Part shown: positions 25,653 to 33,828 of the stretch, piece after piece
How the letters are laid out: every line of letters starts with the position of its first letter
How positions within the stretch are numbered: position 1 is the first letter of the stretch
Source of the DNA: Mycobacterium sp. E2479
GTDB taxonomy: Bacteria; Actinomycetota; Actinomycetes; Mycobacteriales; Mycobacteriaceae
NCBI RefSeq assembly: GCF_001667925.1
Contig: NZ_LZJR01000158.1
Coordinates: 1 to 64,000, forward strand
DNA length: 64,000 bases
Reading direction: 5' to 3'
Made by a program: the position numbers and the translations under genes
The notes under the pieces: generated by a model
Told to the model about the DNA's origin: nothing
The model's input: only the letters and a program-made list of their open reading frames with translations
The model's database searches: none

Positions 25653-26498
25653 CTAACCGGACAGGTTGAAGTTGCCGTTCGTGCCGTAGATAGAGAGCGA
25701 GACCAGCAGTGTTACCGAGACCACGACGATGAGCGAGGTGCGCACGGCGTTACCGGTCGCGTTACCGACACCGGCCGGGCCGCCCGAAGCGAAATAACCG
25801 TAGTAGGTGTGGATCAGCAGGATGGTGAGTGCCATCAAGATGGCCTGCAGGAACGACCACAACAAGTCGATCGGGTTCAGGAACGTGTTGAAGTAGTGCT
25901 GGTACAAACCCTGCGACTGTCCGAGCAGAAACGTCGTGGTGAATTGACTGGCCACGAACGACAGGATGACGGCGATGGCGTACAACGGGGTGATAGCCAT
26001 CATTCCGGCTAGAATCCTGGTGCTCACCAAGTAGGCAACGGGCCGAATGGCCATGCTCTCCAAGGCATCGACTTCTTCGTTGATCCGCATGGCGCCCAAC
26101 TGAGCAGTCACCCCGGCGCCGAAGGTGGCGGCCAGACCGATCCCGGCGACCACCGGCGCCGCGATGCGCACATTGATGAACGCGGACAGAAACCCCGTCA
26201 GCGCCTCGATGCCGATATTGCCCAGCGAGGTGTACCCCTGAATGGCCAAGGTGCCGCCCGCCGCGAGCGTCAGGAACCCGACGATCACCACGGTTCCGCC
26301 GATCATCGCCAGAGTGCCCGCGCCCATGCTGATCTCGGCGATCAGTCGAACGACTTCGCGCGTGTAATGCTTGGCTGCGAAGGGCACCCCAGCGAGCGCC
26401 TTGCCGTAAAAGAGGGTGTGGTCGCCGATCCGCCCCATCAGGGCGACCGGCCTCTCGAGTTGGCGGCTTAATCGCGGATATGTAGCCCTCAGCGCCAT
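25653..26498 (-). CDS. yrbEB: YrbE/MlaE-family ABC transporter permease B
   Basis: This 281-aa integral membrane protein of the MlaE/YrbE permease family has about five to six helices. It carries the MlaE motif region GAGVTAQLGAMRINEEVDALE, then MAIRPVAYLVSTR, which contacts the ATPase. It forms a heterodimer with YrbEA as the permease of the Mce importer. The gap to yrbEA is 7 bp and to mceA 20 bp. No ATPase is encoded in the operon; in mycobacteria a shared MceG usually serves all mce systems. Confidence 0.94.
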   Translation of the reverse strand: MALRATYPRLSRQLERPVALMGRIGDHTLFYGKALAGVPFAAKHYTREVVRLIAEISMGAGTLAMIGGTVVIVGFLTLAAGGTLAIQGYTSLGNIGIEALTGFLSAFINVRIAAPVVAGIGLAATFGAGVTAQLGAMRINEEVDALESMAIRPVAYLVSTRILAGMMAITPLYAIAVILSFVASQFTTTFLLGQSQGLYQHYFNTFLNPIDLLWSFLQAILMALTILLIHTYYGYFASGGPAGVGNATGNAVRTSLIVVVSVTLLVSLSIYGTNGNFNLSG

Positions 26499-26505
26499 AA
26501 TCGCC

Positions 26506-27324
26506 CTACTTCGCCGTCATCTTGATGCCGATCGCGGTGACCACCACGTTGACGACGAACAGGGACATGAACGCATAGACCACGGTTTCGTTCACCGCGT
26601 TGCCGACAGCTTTGGCGCCACCGCCGGTGATCGACAGGCCCCGATAGCAAGCGACCAACCCGGCGATGAGGCCGAAAAGCGCTGCCTTGACGCACGAAAT
26701 GACCACTTCGGGCACGCCGGTGAGCAAGGTGATACCCGCGGCGAATGCACCGGGATTGACGTCCTGCACAAACACCGAAAAGACGTAGCCGCCAAGGACG
26801 CCGATGATGACGACGAGACTGTTGAGCAAAAAGGCGACCAGTCCGGAAGCCAGCATGCGCGGGGTGACCAACCGTTGCACCGGGTTGATGCCCAGCACTT
26901 CCATCGCGTCGATCTCTTCACGAATCGTTCGGGCCCCCAGGTCAGCACACATTGCCGTAGCACCCGCCCCCGCCACGATCAAAACCGTGACCAGCGGGCC
27001 CAGCTGGGTGACCGCACCGAATGCCGCACCCGCACCGGATAGATCCGCCGCGCCCAGCTCGCGCAGAAGGATATTGAGCGTGAAGCTCACCAGGACGGTA
27101 AACGGGATCGCTACCAACAAGGTGGGAGCCAGCGACACCCGCGCGACAAACCACGACTGCTCCAAGAACTCGCGCCACTGGAAAGGACGGCGGAACGCAA
27201 ACTTGACCGCGTCCGCCGACATTGCGAACAGGGCGCCGACGGCCTGCATGGGTCCCGAGAGGTCCCACTTCAGTTTCAGCTGCGGCAACCCCGCCGACCA
27301 GTGGTCTGCTCCCTTAGTCGCCAT
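26506..27324 (-). CDS. yrbEA: YrbE/MlaE-family ABC transporter permease A
   Basis: This 272-aa permease has the ATPase-coupling motif GARTIREEIDAMEVLGINPV followed by QRLVTPRMLA, and C-terminal NAVNETVVYAFMSLFVVNVV. It strongly resembles mycobacterial YrbE4A-type proteins. It is the first gene of the eight-gene mce operon, and the 372-bp region upstream should hold the promoter. ATG 27324 is preceded by a GGGAGGGG stretch about 10 bp away. An overlapping upstream frame (27314-27607) is not convincing as a gene. Confidence 0.94.
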   Translation of the reverse strand: MATKGADHWSAGLPQLKLKWDLSGPMQAVGALFAMSADAVKFAFRRPFQWREFLEQSWFVARVSLAPTLLVAIPFTVLVSFTLNILLRELGAADLSGAGAAFGAVTQLGPLVTVLIVAGAGATAMCADLGARTIREEIDAMEVLGINPVQRLVTPRMLASGLVAFLLNSLVVIIGVLGGYVFSVFVQDVNPGAFAAGITLLTGVPEVVISCVKAALFGLIAGLVACYRGLSITGGGAKAVGNAVNETVVYAFMSLFVVNVVVTAIGIKMTAK

Positions 27325-27696
27325 AGGCGGCTGCCCCTCCCCCCGCTACGAGACCGGCAGTCTTGTTGTTGCGCACAGGTTGAGGTAACGTCGGCTCAAC
27401 CAGCCGTCCCAAGCAGGCCCCGCCGACCACGAAACGCCCAGCGGACAGCTGAGATTCGGCGCCCATCATCGGCGCGGCAGCGCTTCGGATCCTCACGCCG
27501 GGGCCTCCGTTCAATCGCGTGAGTTGACGCCCCAAAACGCTCAGCTCCCCGTCTTGAAGCGTCCGGCGATTATGACTCATGCCGAGTCCAGGTGGAGCAA
27601 AAAACACAGAACCGTTATCGGACGGCCTGTAACCGCAGCGCGGGCGCAGACAACGTCACATTCGTTGGTGGGCTGACACATTGCGGCTCCAGAGTT
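27325..27696. other. 372-bp intergenic region upstream of the mce operon
   Basis: No convincing gene is present. On the minus strand a 97-codon frame runs into the yrbEA start, but it lacks family features. This must contain the mce operon promoter, and it receives the 5' flank after the CoA-transferase stop at 27697. I do not see a clear palindromic operator or terminator hairpin here. Confidence 0.6.
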
Positions 27697-28902
27697 TTAG
27701 GTGACGGCGCCGGCCGTCTTGAGTTCGATGATGCGGTCCCAGTCGAGGCCTAGCTCCCTTAGGATCTCGTCGGTCTGCTCAGCGAATCCGGGCGCTGGCC
27801 CGGTCTGTGGCGCTGCGACGTCGAACTGTACCGGGTTGGCCACCAGCTCGAGTTCACCCGCCCGCACCAGGTACTCGTTCGAGCGGATCTGTGCGTCGTT
27901 GGCCGCTTGTAGGGTGTCCTGCACGGGAGCCCACGGGCCGGCGAGCGTAGCGAAGCGTTCGCTCCACTCCGCCAGCGTGCGGGTGGCGATGGCCTTGGTC
28001 AGCAATTCCACCGCATCGGCCGTGTTGGCGGCGATGTTCTCTACGGTGTCGAAGCGCGGGTCGTCCGCCAACTCCGGCAGGTCGACATGGCGGCACACGT
28101 CGGCCCAGAACTTGGTGGGCTGCATCATCACGAAGGAGATGTAGCGCCCGTCGGATGTCGTGTACAGCCCCACCAACGGGTTATTGGGCGCCCCGTGCAC
28201 CCCGGGTGGCGGCGCTTCCAGGCGCTGCCCCAAATGGTTCGTCAGCGCAACTGTGTGCCCCATCGACCACAGCCCGCTGCCCAACAGGGACACGTCGACG
28301 ACGGACGGTTCGCCACTGCGCTCACGCTTGAGCAGCGCCGCCGCGATGCCACCGGCGAGGTTGGTACCCGAAATGGTGTCGCCGTACGCCGGTCCGGGCG
28401 GCGCGATCATGCCCGGCATGCCGGCGGGGGTGATGGTGGCGGCGGTGCCGGCTCGGCACCAGAAGGCGGTCATGTCGTAGCCGCCTTTGGTCGACTCTTC
28501 GCCGCGCGGGCCGAGCGCGCTCCCCCGCGCGTAGACGATGTTCGGGTTGACGGCCCGAAGGTCATCGACGTCGATGCCGAACTTCCGCCGGTGGTCTGGC
28601 AGGAAACTGGTCAGAAAGACATCGGCGCGACGAGCCAGCTCGTACAGCACTTCCTTGCCCGCGGGCACCGACATGTCGAGTCCGATGCTGCGCTTGCCGC
28701 GGTTGGCGTGCTCGATGTTGGGGTTGGGATCGCCTTCGACGCGCAGCATCCCGGTCTGCCGCAGCCCGCGCTGGGGATCACCGGTCACCGCGTGCTCGAC
28801 CTTGACCACGTCGGCGCCCCATTCGGCTAGCACCGCGCCCGCCGACGGCACGAACCCGTACATGGCGACTTCGAGAACGCGGATGCCTTCGAGCGGCCTC
28901 AT
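27697..28902 (-). CDS. class III (CaiB/BaiF) CoA-transferase
   Basis: This 401-aa CaiB/BaiF-fold protein has D175 in PAYGDTISGT at the position of the catalytic Asp of formyl-CoA transferase. It lacks the GHDINY His that marks the racemase at 1098-2234, so CoA transfer between acids is more likely than racemisation. The N-terminal Rossmann half starts LEGIRVLEVA, as usual. Its gene is leftward and divergent from the SDR-ferredoxin-P450 operon. A GATAAC...ATTCTC site lies 116 bp upstream of the start. The substrate is unknown. Confidence 0.88.
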   Translation of the reverse strand: MRPLEGIRVLEVAMYGFVPSAGAVLAEWGADVVKVEHAVTGDPQRGLRQTGMLRVEGDPNPNIEHANRGKRSIGLDMSVPAGKEVLYELARRADVFLTSFLPDHRRKFGIDVDDLRAVNPNIVYARGSALGPRGEESTKGGYDMTAFWCRAGTAATITPAGMPGMIAPPGPAYGDTISGTNLAGGIAAALLKRERSGEPSVVDVSLLGSGLWSMGHTVALTNHLGQRLEAPPPGVHGAPNNPLVGLYTTSDGRYISFVMMQPTKFWADVCRHVDLPELADDPRFDTVENIAANTADAVELLTKAIATRTLAEWSERFATLAGPWAPVQDTLQAANDAQIRSNEYLVRAGELELVANPVQFDVAAPQTGPAPGFAEQTDEILRELGLDWDRIIELKTAGAVT

Positions 28903-29017
28903 GCGCCGGTTCCTTCCGCCGAGGCGGCTGGCACGGCGATGGTCACTGTGATTCCAGTGGCGGGCTCGGCCGTGTCCTGGGCAGGCATCCTTGACCCCCT
29001 AACGTGGTGGCGATCAC

Positions 29018-29032
29018 GATAACTTCATTCTC
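29018..29032. promoter_or_regulatory. imperfect GAGAAT-type palindrome (GATAACTTCATTCTC)
   Basis: The right arm ATTCTC is exact and the left arm GATAAC is degenerate. The overall length is the same 15 bp as the sites at 7970 and 36020. It is 116 bp upstream of the CoA-transferase start. Confidence 0.4.
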
Positions 29033-29193
29033 CTCCCCGGCGAATCTTACATTCGAGTTTCGATAATTCAAGAAAGTCTCAGGAATGGTATCGGGGTGCT
29101 GACCAGGCCGGAAACGCTCGAACGCCGCCAGCCTGGGCCGCTCTATGCAGGCAGGACGTGCTGTTGCGCGCGTGTTGCATGCCGCTCCGCGCG

Positions 29194-29208
29194 GAGAGTA
29201 AGGTTCTC
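29194..29208. promoter_or_regulatory. imperfect GAGAAT-type palindrome (GAGAGTAAGGTTCTC)
   Basis: The outer GAGA...TCTC positions are conserved relative to the 7970 and 36020 sites, while the inner bases differ. It lies 61 bp upstream of the SDR GTG and next to an A/T-rich stretch that could be a -10 region. Confidence 0.4.
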
Positions 29209-29268
29209 ATAATTGTAAGGGAGATTCTTTGTGACTGAAATGGCCCGCTTCGGAGTAGAGGCCTCAAC

Positions 29269-29970
29269 GTGAAGACCGCGGTAGTCACCGGTGGCGGTTC
29301 CGGCATCGGTCTCGCCGTTGCGCAACGCCTGCGCGCCGACGGTTTGAATGTCGCCTCCATCGACCTGCGCCCGTCGGAGGCCGACTTCGCGTTCGCTGCC
29401 GATGTCACGGACCGATCGCAAGTGGATGCGGCGCTATCGGCCATCCGTGCCCAACTCGGGCCGGTGACGGTGCTGGTGAACGCCGCCGGACTCGACGGGT
29501 TCAAGAAGTTCAGCAACATCACCTTCGAGGACTGGCACCGAGTGATCGACGTCAACCTCAACGGCGTCTTCCATACGGTCCAGGCGGTGCTGCCCGACAT
29601 GGTCGAGGCGGGGTGGGGACGGATCGTCAACATCTCGTCGTCGAGCACGCATTCCGGCGCGCCCTTCATGAGTCACTACGTGGCGGCCAAGTCGGCGGTC
29701 AACGGCCTGACGAAGTCGCTGGCACTCGAGTACGGGCCCAAGGGCATCACGGTCAACGCGGTGCCGCCGGGTTTCATCGACACCCCGATGCTGCGTGCGG
29801 CCGAGAAGAGCGGATTCCTCGGCGACATCGACGAGACTATTGCGCGGACCCCGGTACGGCGAATGGGTACGCCCGAAGACATTGCGGCTGCATGCGCGTT
29901 TTTGGTATCCGAGGAAGCCGGCTACATCACCGGTCAGATCTTGGGCGTCAACGGCGGTCGCAACACGTAA
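29269..29970 (+). CDS. short-chain dehydrogenase/reductase (SDR)
   Basis: This 233-aa classical SDR has the nucleotide site TGGGSGIG, the LVNAAG motif, and the catalytic Ser around 124 with Y137-x3-K141. The acidic residue at the end of strand 2 (SIDLRPSE) suggests NAD(H) rather than NADP(H). It should oxidise or reduce a hydroxyl/keto group. The GTG start lacks a strong ribosome site. It leads an operon with a ferredoxin (53 bp downstream) and a P450, so it may act on the product of the P450. Confidence 0.9.
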   Translation: MKTAVVTGGGSGIGLAVAQRLRADGLNVASIDLRPSEADFAFAADVTDRSQVDAALSAIRAQLGPVTVLVNAAGLDGFKKFSNITFEDWHRVIDVNLNGVFHTVQAVLPDMVEAGWGRIVNISSSSTHSGAPFMSHYVAAKSAVNGLTKSLALEYGPKGITVNAVPPGFIDTPMLRAAEKSGFLGDIDETIARTPVRRMGTPEDIAAACAFLVSEEAGYITGQILGVNGGRNT

Positions 29971-30023
29971 GCGGTGGCGACTTGTCAGCGACGTCCGGCA
30001 ATCAGTGTGAGAGGAGAAAGCCC

Positions 30024-30224
30024 GTGAAGGTCTCGGTGGATTCGGAACGGTGCCAGGGCCACACCCTGTGCGCGATGATCGCCCCGGAATCGTTTCAGCT
30101 CAGCGACATCGACGGCAGTTCGTCGGCAATCGACGAGGTGGTACCCCCCGATCGCGAGGACCAGGTGCGTGAAGCCGCCCTGTCCTGTCCCGAGCAGGCC
30201 ATCATGATCACCGACGACGCCTGA
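30024..30224 (+). CDS. P450-type ferredoxin ([3Fe-4S] likely)
   Basis: This 66-aa ferredoxin has Cys10-x5-Cys16 (CQGHTLC) and Cys55-Pro. The second Cys of a [4Fe-4S] site is replaced by His13, the pattern of mycobacterial ferredoxins that serve P450s. The GTG start is fixed by GAGGAGAAAG 8 bp upstream. It lies 47 bp before the P450 gene and should be its electron donor. No dedicated reductase is adjacent. Confidence 0.92.
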   Translation: MKVSVDSERCQGHTLCAMIAPESFQLSDIDGSSSAIDEVVPPDREDQVREAALSCPEQAIMITDDA

Positions 30225-30271
30225 CCCGACCCGAGTCCTTGGCTAGCGAAACACATAGGGAGACTAGAGCG

Positions 30272-31636
30272 TTGAGTGTCGACGACGTCGTCAACGACAG
30301 CGACCGCAAGAAGAACCGGTACCACTTCGACCGGCATTCCTCCGAGTACCGGTCGCAGTTCAAGAAGATCACCGAAGAGATGCACGCCAAGTGCCCCATG
30401 GCGTGGACGGAAACCTACGGCGGCCATTGGGTCGCGGCCGGCAGCCGCGAGGTCTTCGAGCTGGCCCGCTGCCCCGTCGTCTCCAACGATCACGACATCC
30501 ACGGCGAACGCCGCGGCTACAAAGGCATTTCGATCCCCACCGCCAGCCGGGTCAGCGCGGTGCGCGGCGGGATCTTGGAGATGGACGACCCCGAACACCG
30601 GATCTACCGAACGGTGCTCAACCCGTATCTGTCCCCGGCGGCGATCAAGCGCTGGGAACCGTTCATCGATGACGTGACGCGCGCCTGCCTCGACGAGAAG
30701 ATCGAGAGCGGCCGCATCGACTTCGTCGACGACCTGGCCAATATTGTGCCCGCTGTCTTCACGCTGGCGATGCTGGGCATCCCGCTGAAGAAATGGAACA
30801 TGTACAGCGAGCCGGTGCACGCCGCGGTCTACACGCCCGAGCACTCCCCCGATATCGAGCGCGTCACCGCGATGCACCGCGAGATGGGGCTCGACATGGT
30901 CAACAACATGATCGAGATCCGCGCCAATCCGCGGCCCGGAATCGTGAACGGTCTGCTCGAGATGCGGATCGACGGCCAACCGGCACCGGAGTTGGAAATC
31001 CTGGGGAACGTCGGCCTGGTCATCGGCGGTGGCTTCGACACCACGACCGCCCTAACGGCGCACTCGCTTGAATGGCTTTCGGAGCACCCGGATCAGCGAC
31101 AGCTGCTCAGCGATGAGCGCAAAATCCTGCTTGACCCCGCGACCGAAGAGTTTCTGCGCTTTTTCACCCCCGCGCCCGGGGATGGCCGGACCTTCGCAAA
31201 CGACTTCGAGCTCGACGGCACCCAGTTCAAAGAGGGTGAGCGGTTGTGGATTTCGTGGGCAATGGCCAACCGCGACCCAGCGGTGTTTCACGACCCGGAC
31301 GAGATCATCCTCGACCGTAAAGGCAACCGGCACTTCAGCTTCGGGCTGGGGGTTCACCGGTGTATCGGGTCGAACGTGGCGCGCACCGTGTTCAAATCGA
31401 TGCTGACCGCGGTATTGGACCGGATGCCCGACTATCGGTGCGATCCGGAGGGCACCGTCCACTACGAGACCATCGGCGTCATCCAGGGCATGCGTAAGCT
31501 GCCGGCCACCTTCACGCCGGGTCGCAAACTCGGAGCCGGCCTGGACGAGACACTGGAGAAGCTGCAGCGCATCTGCGATGAGCAAGAGCTCGCCAGACCG
31601 ATCACCGAACGCAAGGAAGCCGCCGTTATCGACTGA
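30272..31636 (+). CDS. cytochrome P450
   Basis: This 454-aa P450 has the I-helix VIGGGFDTTTALT, ExxR in TEEFLRF, and the heme loop FGLGVHRCIGSN with the Cys ligand. TTG 30272 (MSVDDVVNDSDRKK) is chosen because AGGGAGA lies 9-15 bp upstream; a TTG at 30239 is the alternative. The extra C-terminal tail of about 40 residues after the usual P450 end (LDETLEKLQRICDEQELA) is helical and charged. It shares an operon with an SDR and a ferredoxin, suggesting successive hydroxylation and dehydrogenation. The CYP family was not assigned. Confidence 0.9.
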   Translation: MSVDDVVNDSDRKKNRYHFDRHSSEYRSQFKKITEEMHAKCPMAWTETYGGHWVAAGSREVFELARCPVVSNDHDIHGERRGYKGISIPTASRVSAVRGGILEMDDPEHRIYRTVLNPYLSPAAIKRWEPFIDDVTRACLDEKIESGRIDFVDDLANIVPAVFTLAMLGIPLKKWNMYSEPVHAAVYTPEHSPDIERVTAMHREMGLDMVNNMIEIRANPRPGIVNGLLEMRIDGQPAPELEILGNVGLVIGGGFDTTTALTAHSLEWLSEHPDQRQLLSDERKILLDPATEEFLRFFTPAPGDGRTFANDFELDGTQFKEGERLWISWAMANRDPAVFHDPDEIILDRKGNRHFSFGLGVHRCIGSNVARTVFKSMLTAVLDRMPDYRCDPEGTVHYETIGVIQGMRKLPATFTPGRKLGAGLDETLEKLQRICDEQELARPITERKEAAVID

Positions 31637-31750
31637 GTAGGTCAGGACGAACCGGTCGTTGACTGCCGCAATTTCTCCGAGTAGGGCTGTTCAGCGTGAC
31701 CGCGCTCTATATTCAGGCCAGGCGCGTGTGCAGAGATGGGAGACGCATCG

Positions 31751-32182
31751 GTGAAGACTTTGGCGGTGAGCCTTGCGCTTGCCACAGCCTGGCTGTCTCT
31801 GACCCCGACCGCCCACGCGGACATGCAGGTTGGCAACTACCGGCTGGACACCCCCCGGGATCCTGGCCACAGCTGGATCTTTGCCATTCGACCGTGCAGA
31901 TATGACCAAGGGCCGGAATGCCTCACCGTCCAAGGGGTTCCGCAACCCAACGGACAAGCGGCGCCCTGGAAGGCCGACGCTCACCTGTCTAACGGCCGCT
32001 ACATCTTGCCCGTTGACGTACCGGACGGCGTGCGCTGCGTGGTCCAGTTTTTTCCCTCGCACGACGTCTACTCGTGGGATCCGGTGACGCTGACCGGTCA
32101 GGTCGACTCAACCTTCGACACGGGCTGCGGTGGTGGGCCGGGGGGCACCGCCAGTTGGCCGTTCTCGCTCGTGCGATGGTAG
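31751..32182 (+). CDS. secreted protein of unknown function
   Basis: This 143-aa protein starts at GTG 31751 (MKTLAVSLALATAWLSLTPT), supported by GGGAG 8 bp upstream, and has a signal peptide cleaved near AHA-DM. The mature domain has four Cys (RPCRYDQGPEC, VRCVV, DTGCGGG), probably two disulfides, and a Gly-rich end. The family is not recognised. It sits between the P450 operon and the second Mce-associated pair, and in size and layout resembles the exported proteins at 15056 and 17175. Confidence 0.75.
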   Translation: MKTLAVSLALATAWLSLTPTAHADMQVGNYRLDTPRDPGHSWIFAIRPCRYDQGPECLTVQGVPQPNGQAAPWKADAHLSNGRYILPVDVPDGVRCVVQFFPSHDVYSWDPVTLTGQVDSTFDTGCGGGPGGTASWPFSLVRW

Positions 32183-32237
32183 CCGCGTGAGAGGTACAGG
32201 AGTCAGTCGATCATGAGGGCGACGGGCAGTAGGCGCA

Positions 32238-33116
32238 ATGGCTGAGGAGAAGAAACCGCCGCAAGATGCCGCCACCTCGAAAGCCGACGCGAAGGCGTTG
32301 CTCGAGGAAGCCGAGGCCGAGGCAGCCGAAGCCGAAGCGCTGGCGGCCGCGGCACGCGCCCGCGCTCGCGCGGCCCGGCTCCGGCGTGAAGCGCAAGCCC
32401 AAGCTGAGGCAGAAGCCGAGGCCGAGAGCGCCGCAGAAGAATCCGACGGCGGCGAGGACGCAGCCGACACCACCGCGCCAGAGACCACCGAGGCGAAGAC
32501 CGACAGCGTCACCGACGAGGACGCGACCGACGCCGACGGCGTGAAGCCCGAGGACGATGAAGCCTCCGACGAATCCGCCGAAGAGGCGGAAGCGGAATCC
32601 ACGTTGGGCCGGTCTGGGCGACGCGTGCGAATGCCATCTTGGTCCGTGGCGTGGAAAGCGGCCGTCATCGTCCTCATCTGTGCGTTCGTCGGGGCCAGCG
32701 GATACATGGTGTGGCACCGCCATGAACGAACCGAGCACGACCAACGCGTCGCGAACTTCGTCGCGGGGGCCCGGCAAGGGGTTGTCAACATGATTTCCTT
32801 GGACTTCAGTAAGGCCAAGCAGGACGTCCAGCGGGTGATCGACAGCAGCACTGGCCAGTTCAGGGACGACTTCGCGCAGCGCGCAAAAGATTTCACGACC
32901 GTCGTTGAGCAGTCCAAAGTGGTGACCCAGGGAACCGTCAATGCGGCGGCCCTGCAATCCATCGATGGGAATTCCGCGTTGGTGCTCGTCGCGGCGACAT
33001 CGCGGATCACCAACGCCGCCGGCGCCCAGAACGAACCACGCAACTGGCGGCTCAAGGTGACCGTCACAGATGACGGCGGGCAATACAAGATGTCCAAACT
33101 GGAGTTCGTTCCGTGA
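32238..33116 (+). CDS. Mce-associated membrane protein (Mam-type), first of second pair
   Basis: This 292-aa protein has a very long Ala/Glu/Asp-rich cytoplasmic region (1-130, coiled coil likely through about 70), one membrane helix (AAVIVLICAFVGASGYMVW) and an extracytoplasmic domain with DVQRVIDSSTGQFRDDF. It is a paralogue of the protein at 15639-16427, sharing ASGYMVW and QRVIDxSTGxF. The stop overlaps the next gene by 4 bp. This second pair lies 5 kb beyond the 5' end of the mce operon, so the operon is flanked by such pairs on both sides. Confidence 0.85.
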   Translation: MAEEKKPPQDAATSKADAKALLEEAEAEAAEAEALAAAARARARAARLRREAQAQAEAEAEAESAAEESDGGEDAADTTAPETTEAKTDSVTDEDATDADGVKPEDDEASDESAEEAEAESTLGRSGRRVRMPSWSVAWKAAVIVLICAFVGASGYMVWHRHERTEHDQRVANFVAGARQGVVNMISLDFSKAKQDVQRVIDSSTGQFRDDFAQRAKDFTTVVEQSKVVTQGTVNAAALQSIDGNSALVLVAATSRITNAAGAQNEPRNWRLKVTVTDDGGQYKMSKLEFVP

Positions 33117-33685
33117 GTAAGGACGACGACAGCATCGACACCGCCGACGACTTTTCGGAGCGAACCCGGCGAATTCAACGTGGTGAATCGCGCGTACGGC
33201 GCACGGTGAAAGTCGTTCCGGTGATCCTGATTTCGCTGCTGCTGATTTCCGGTGCCGCGGCGACGTGGCTGTACTTCCACCAGTACCGGCCGGACAAGCA
33301 GACCGACGCCGGCGTCGCGAGCGCGGTCGTCAGTGCGGCGTCCGACGGAACGGTCGCGTTGCTGTCCTACTCGCCCGACTCACTTGACAAGGACTTCGCC
33401 GCCGCCAAGTCTCATCTGTCCGGGGACTTCTTGTCGTACTACAACCAGTTCACCGAGCAGATCGTGGCTCCGGCGGCCAAACAGAAGTCACTGAAAACCA
33501 GCGCTCGGGTGTTGGGGGCCGCGGTTCAGGAATTGCATCCGAATTCGGGCGTCGTGCTGGTGCTGGTCGATCAGAGCACCACGAGCAAGGACAATCCCGA
33601 CCCCGCGATGGCTTCCAGCAGTGTTCTGGTGAGCCTGACCCGGGTCAACGGCGCCTGGCTGATCACCAAGTTCGACCCGGTCTAG
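33113..33685 (+). CDS. Mce-associated membrane protein (Mam-type), second of second pair
   Basis: This 190-aa protein has an acidic N-terminus, one membrane helix (VIPVIL-type stretch about 36-56) followed by YRPDKQTD, then VALLSYSPDSLDKDF and FLSYYNQFTEQIV. It is a paralogue of the 16424-17041 product; the two share most motifs of the extracytoplasmic domain, including ELHPNSGVVLV. The GTG start overlaps the previous stop. It is expected to sit in the membrane next to an Mce complex. Confidence 0.85.
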   Translation: MSKDDDSIDTADDFSERTRRIQRGESRVRRTVKVVPVILISLLLISGAAATWLYFHQYRPDKQTDAGVASAVVSAASDGTVALLSYSPDSLDKDFAAAKSHLSGDFLSYYNQFTEQIVAPAAKQKSLKTSARVLGAAVQELHPNSGVVLVLVDQSTTSKDNPDPAMASSSVLVSLTRVNGAWLITKFDPV

Positions 33686-33828
33686 ACCCGATCCAGGGCC
33701 CTGGGCCCGCGCGCCTCTGGCCGTCGGCTTACTCGGCCGTCGAGTGTGCACCCACAACTTTCGCCGGGCGCTGGCGGCGGAGACACGCCGACGGCAACCG
33801 TCGTGGCTTCCCGCTCAAAGCCGTGGAT

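Larger units (their letters stand above)
28903..29268. other. 366-bp divergent promoter region
   Basis: This is the gap between the CoA-transferase start (28902, leftward) and the SDR start (29269, rightward). It holds two GAGAAT-like imperfect palindromes (29018-29032 and 29194-29208) and the A/T-richer stretch ATAATTGTAAGG near 29210. A 13-codon frame from GTG 29231 overlaps the SDR start. No full-size gene is supported. Confidence 0.6.

Noticed and set aside
17759..27324. Assigning a number (mce1 to mce8) to the mce operon
   Set aside because: Subunit order alone is common to all. Distinguishing the classes needs a phylogeny with reference MceA/YrbEA sequences, which I cannot run.
27314..27607. 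97-codon minus-strand frame just upstream of and overlapping yrbEA
   Set aside because: No signal, domain or familiar motif, no clear ribosome site, and it only touches the yrbEA start. It is more likely the promoter and leader region of the mce operon.
29231..29272. 13-codon frame starting GTG 29231 that overlaps the SDR start (possible leader peptide)
   Set aside because: No run of regulatory codons, no hairpin set, and too short to support. The overlap may be chance.
33694..33703. CAGGGCCCTG palindrome between the Mce-associated pair and FadE
   Set aside because: Ten-base GC-rich palindromes are common by chance in this composition, and it has no loop or T-run for a terminator.
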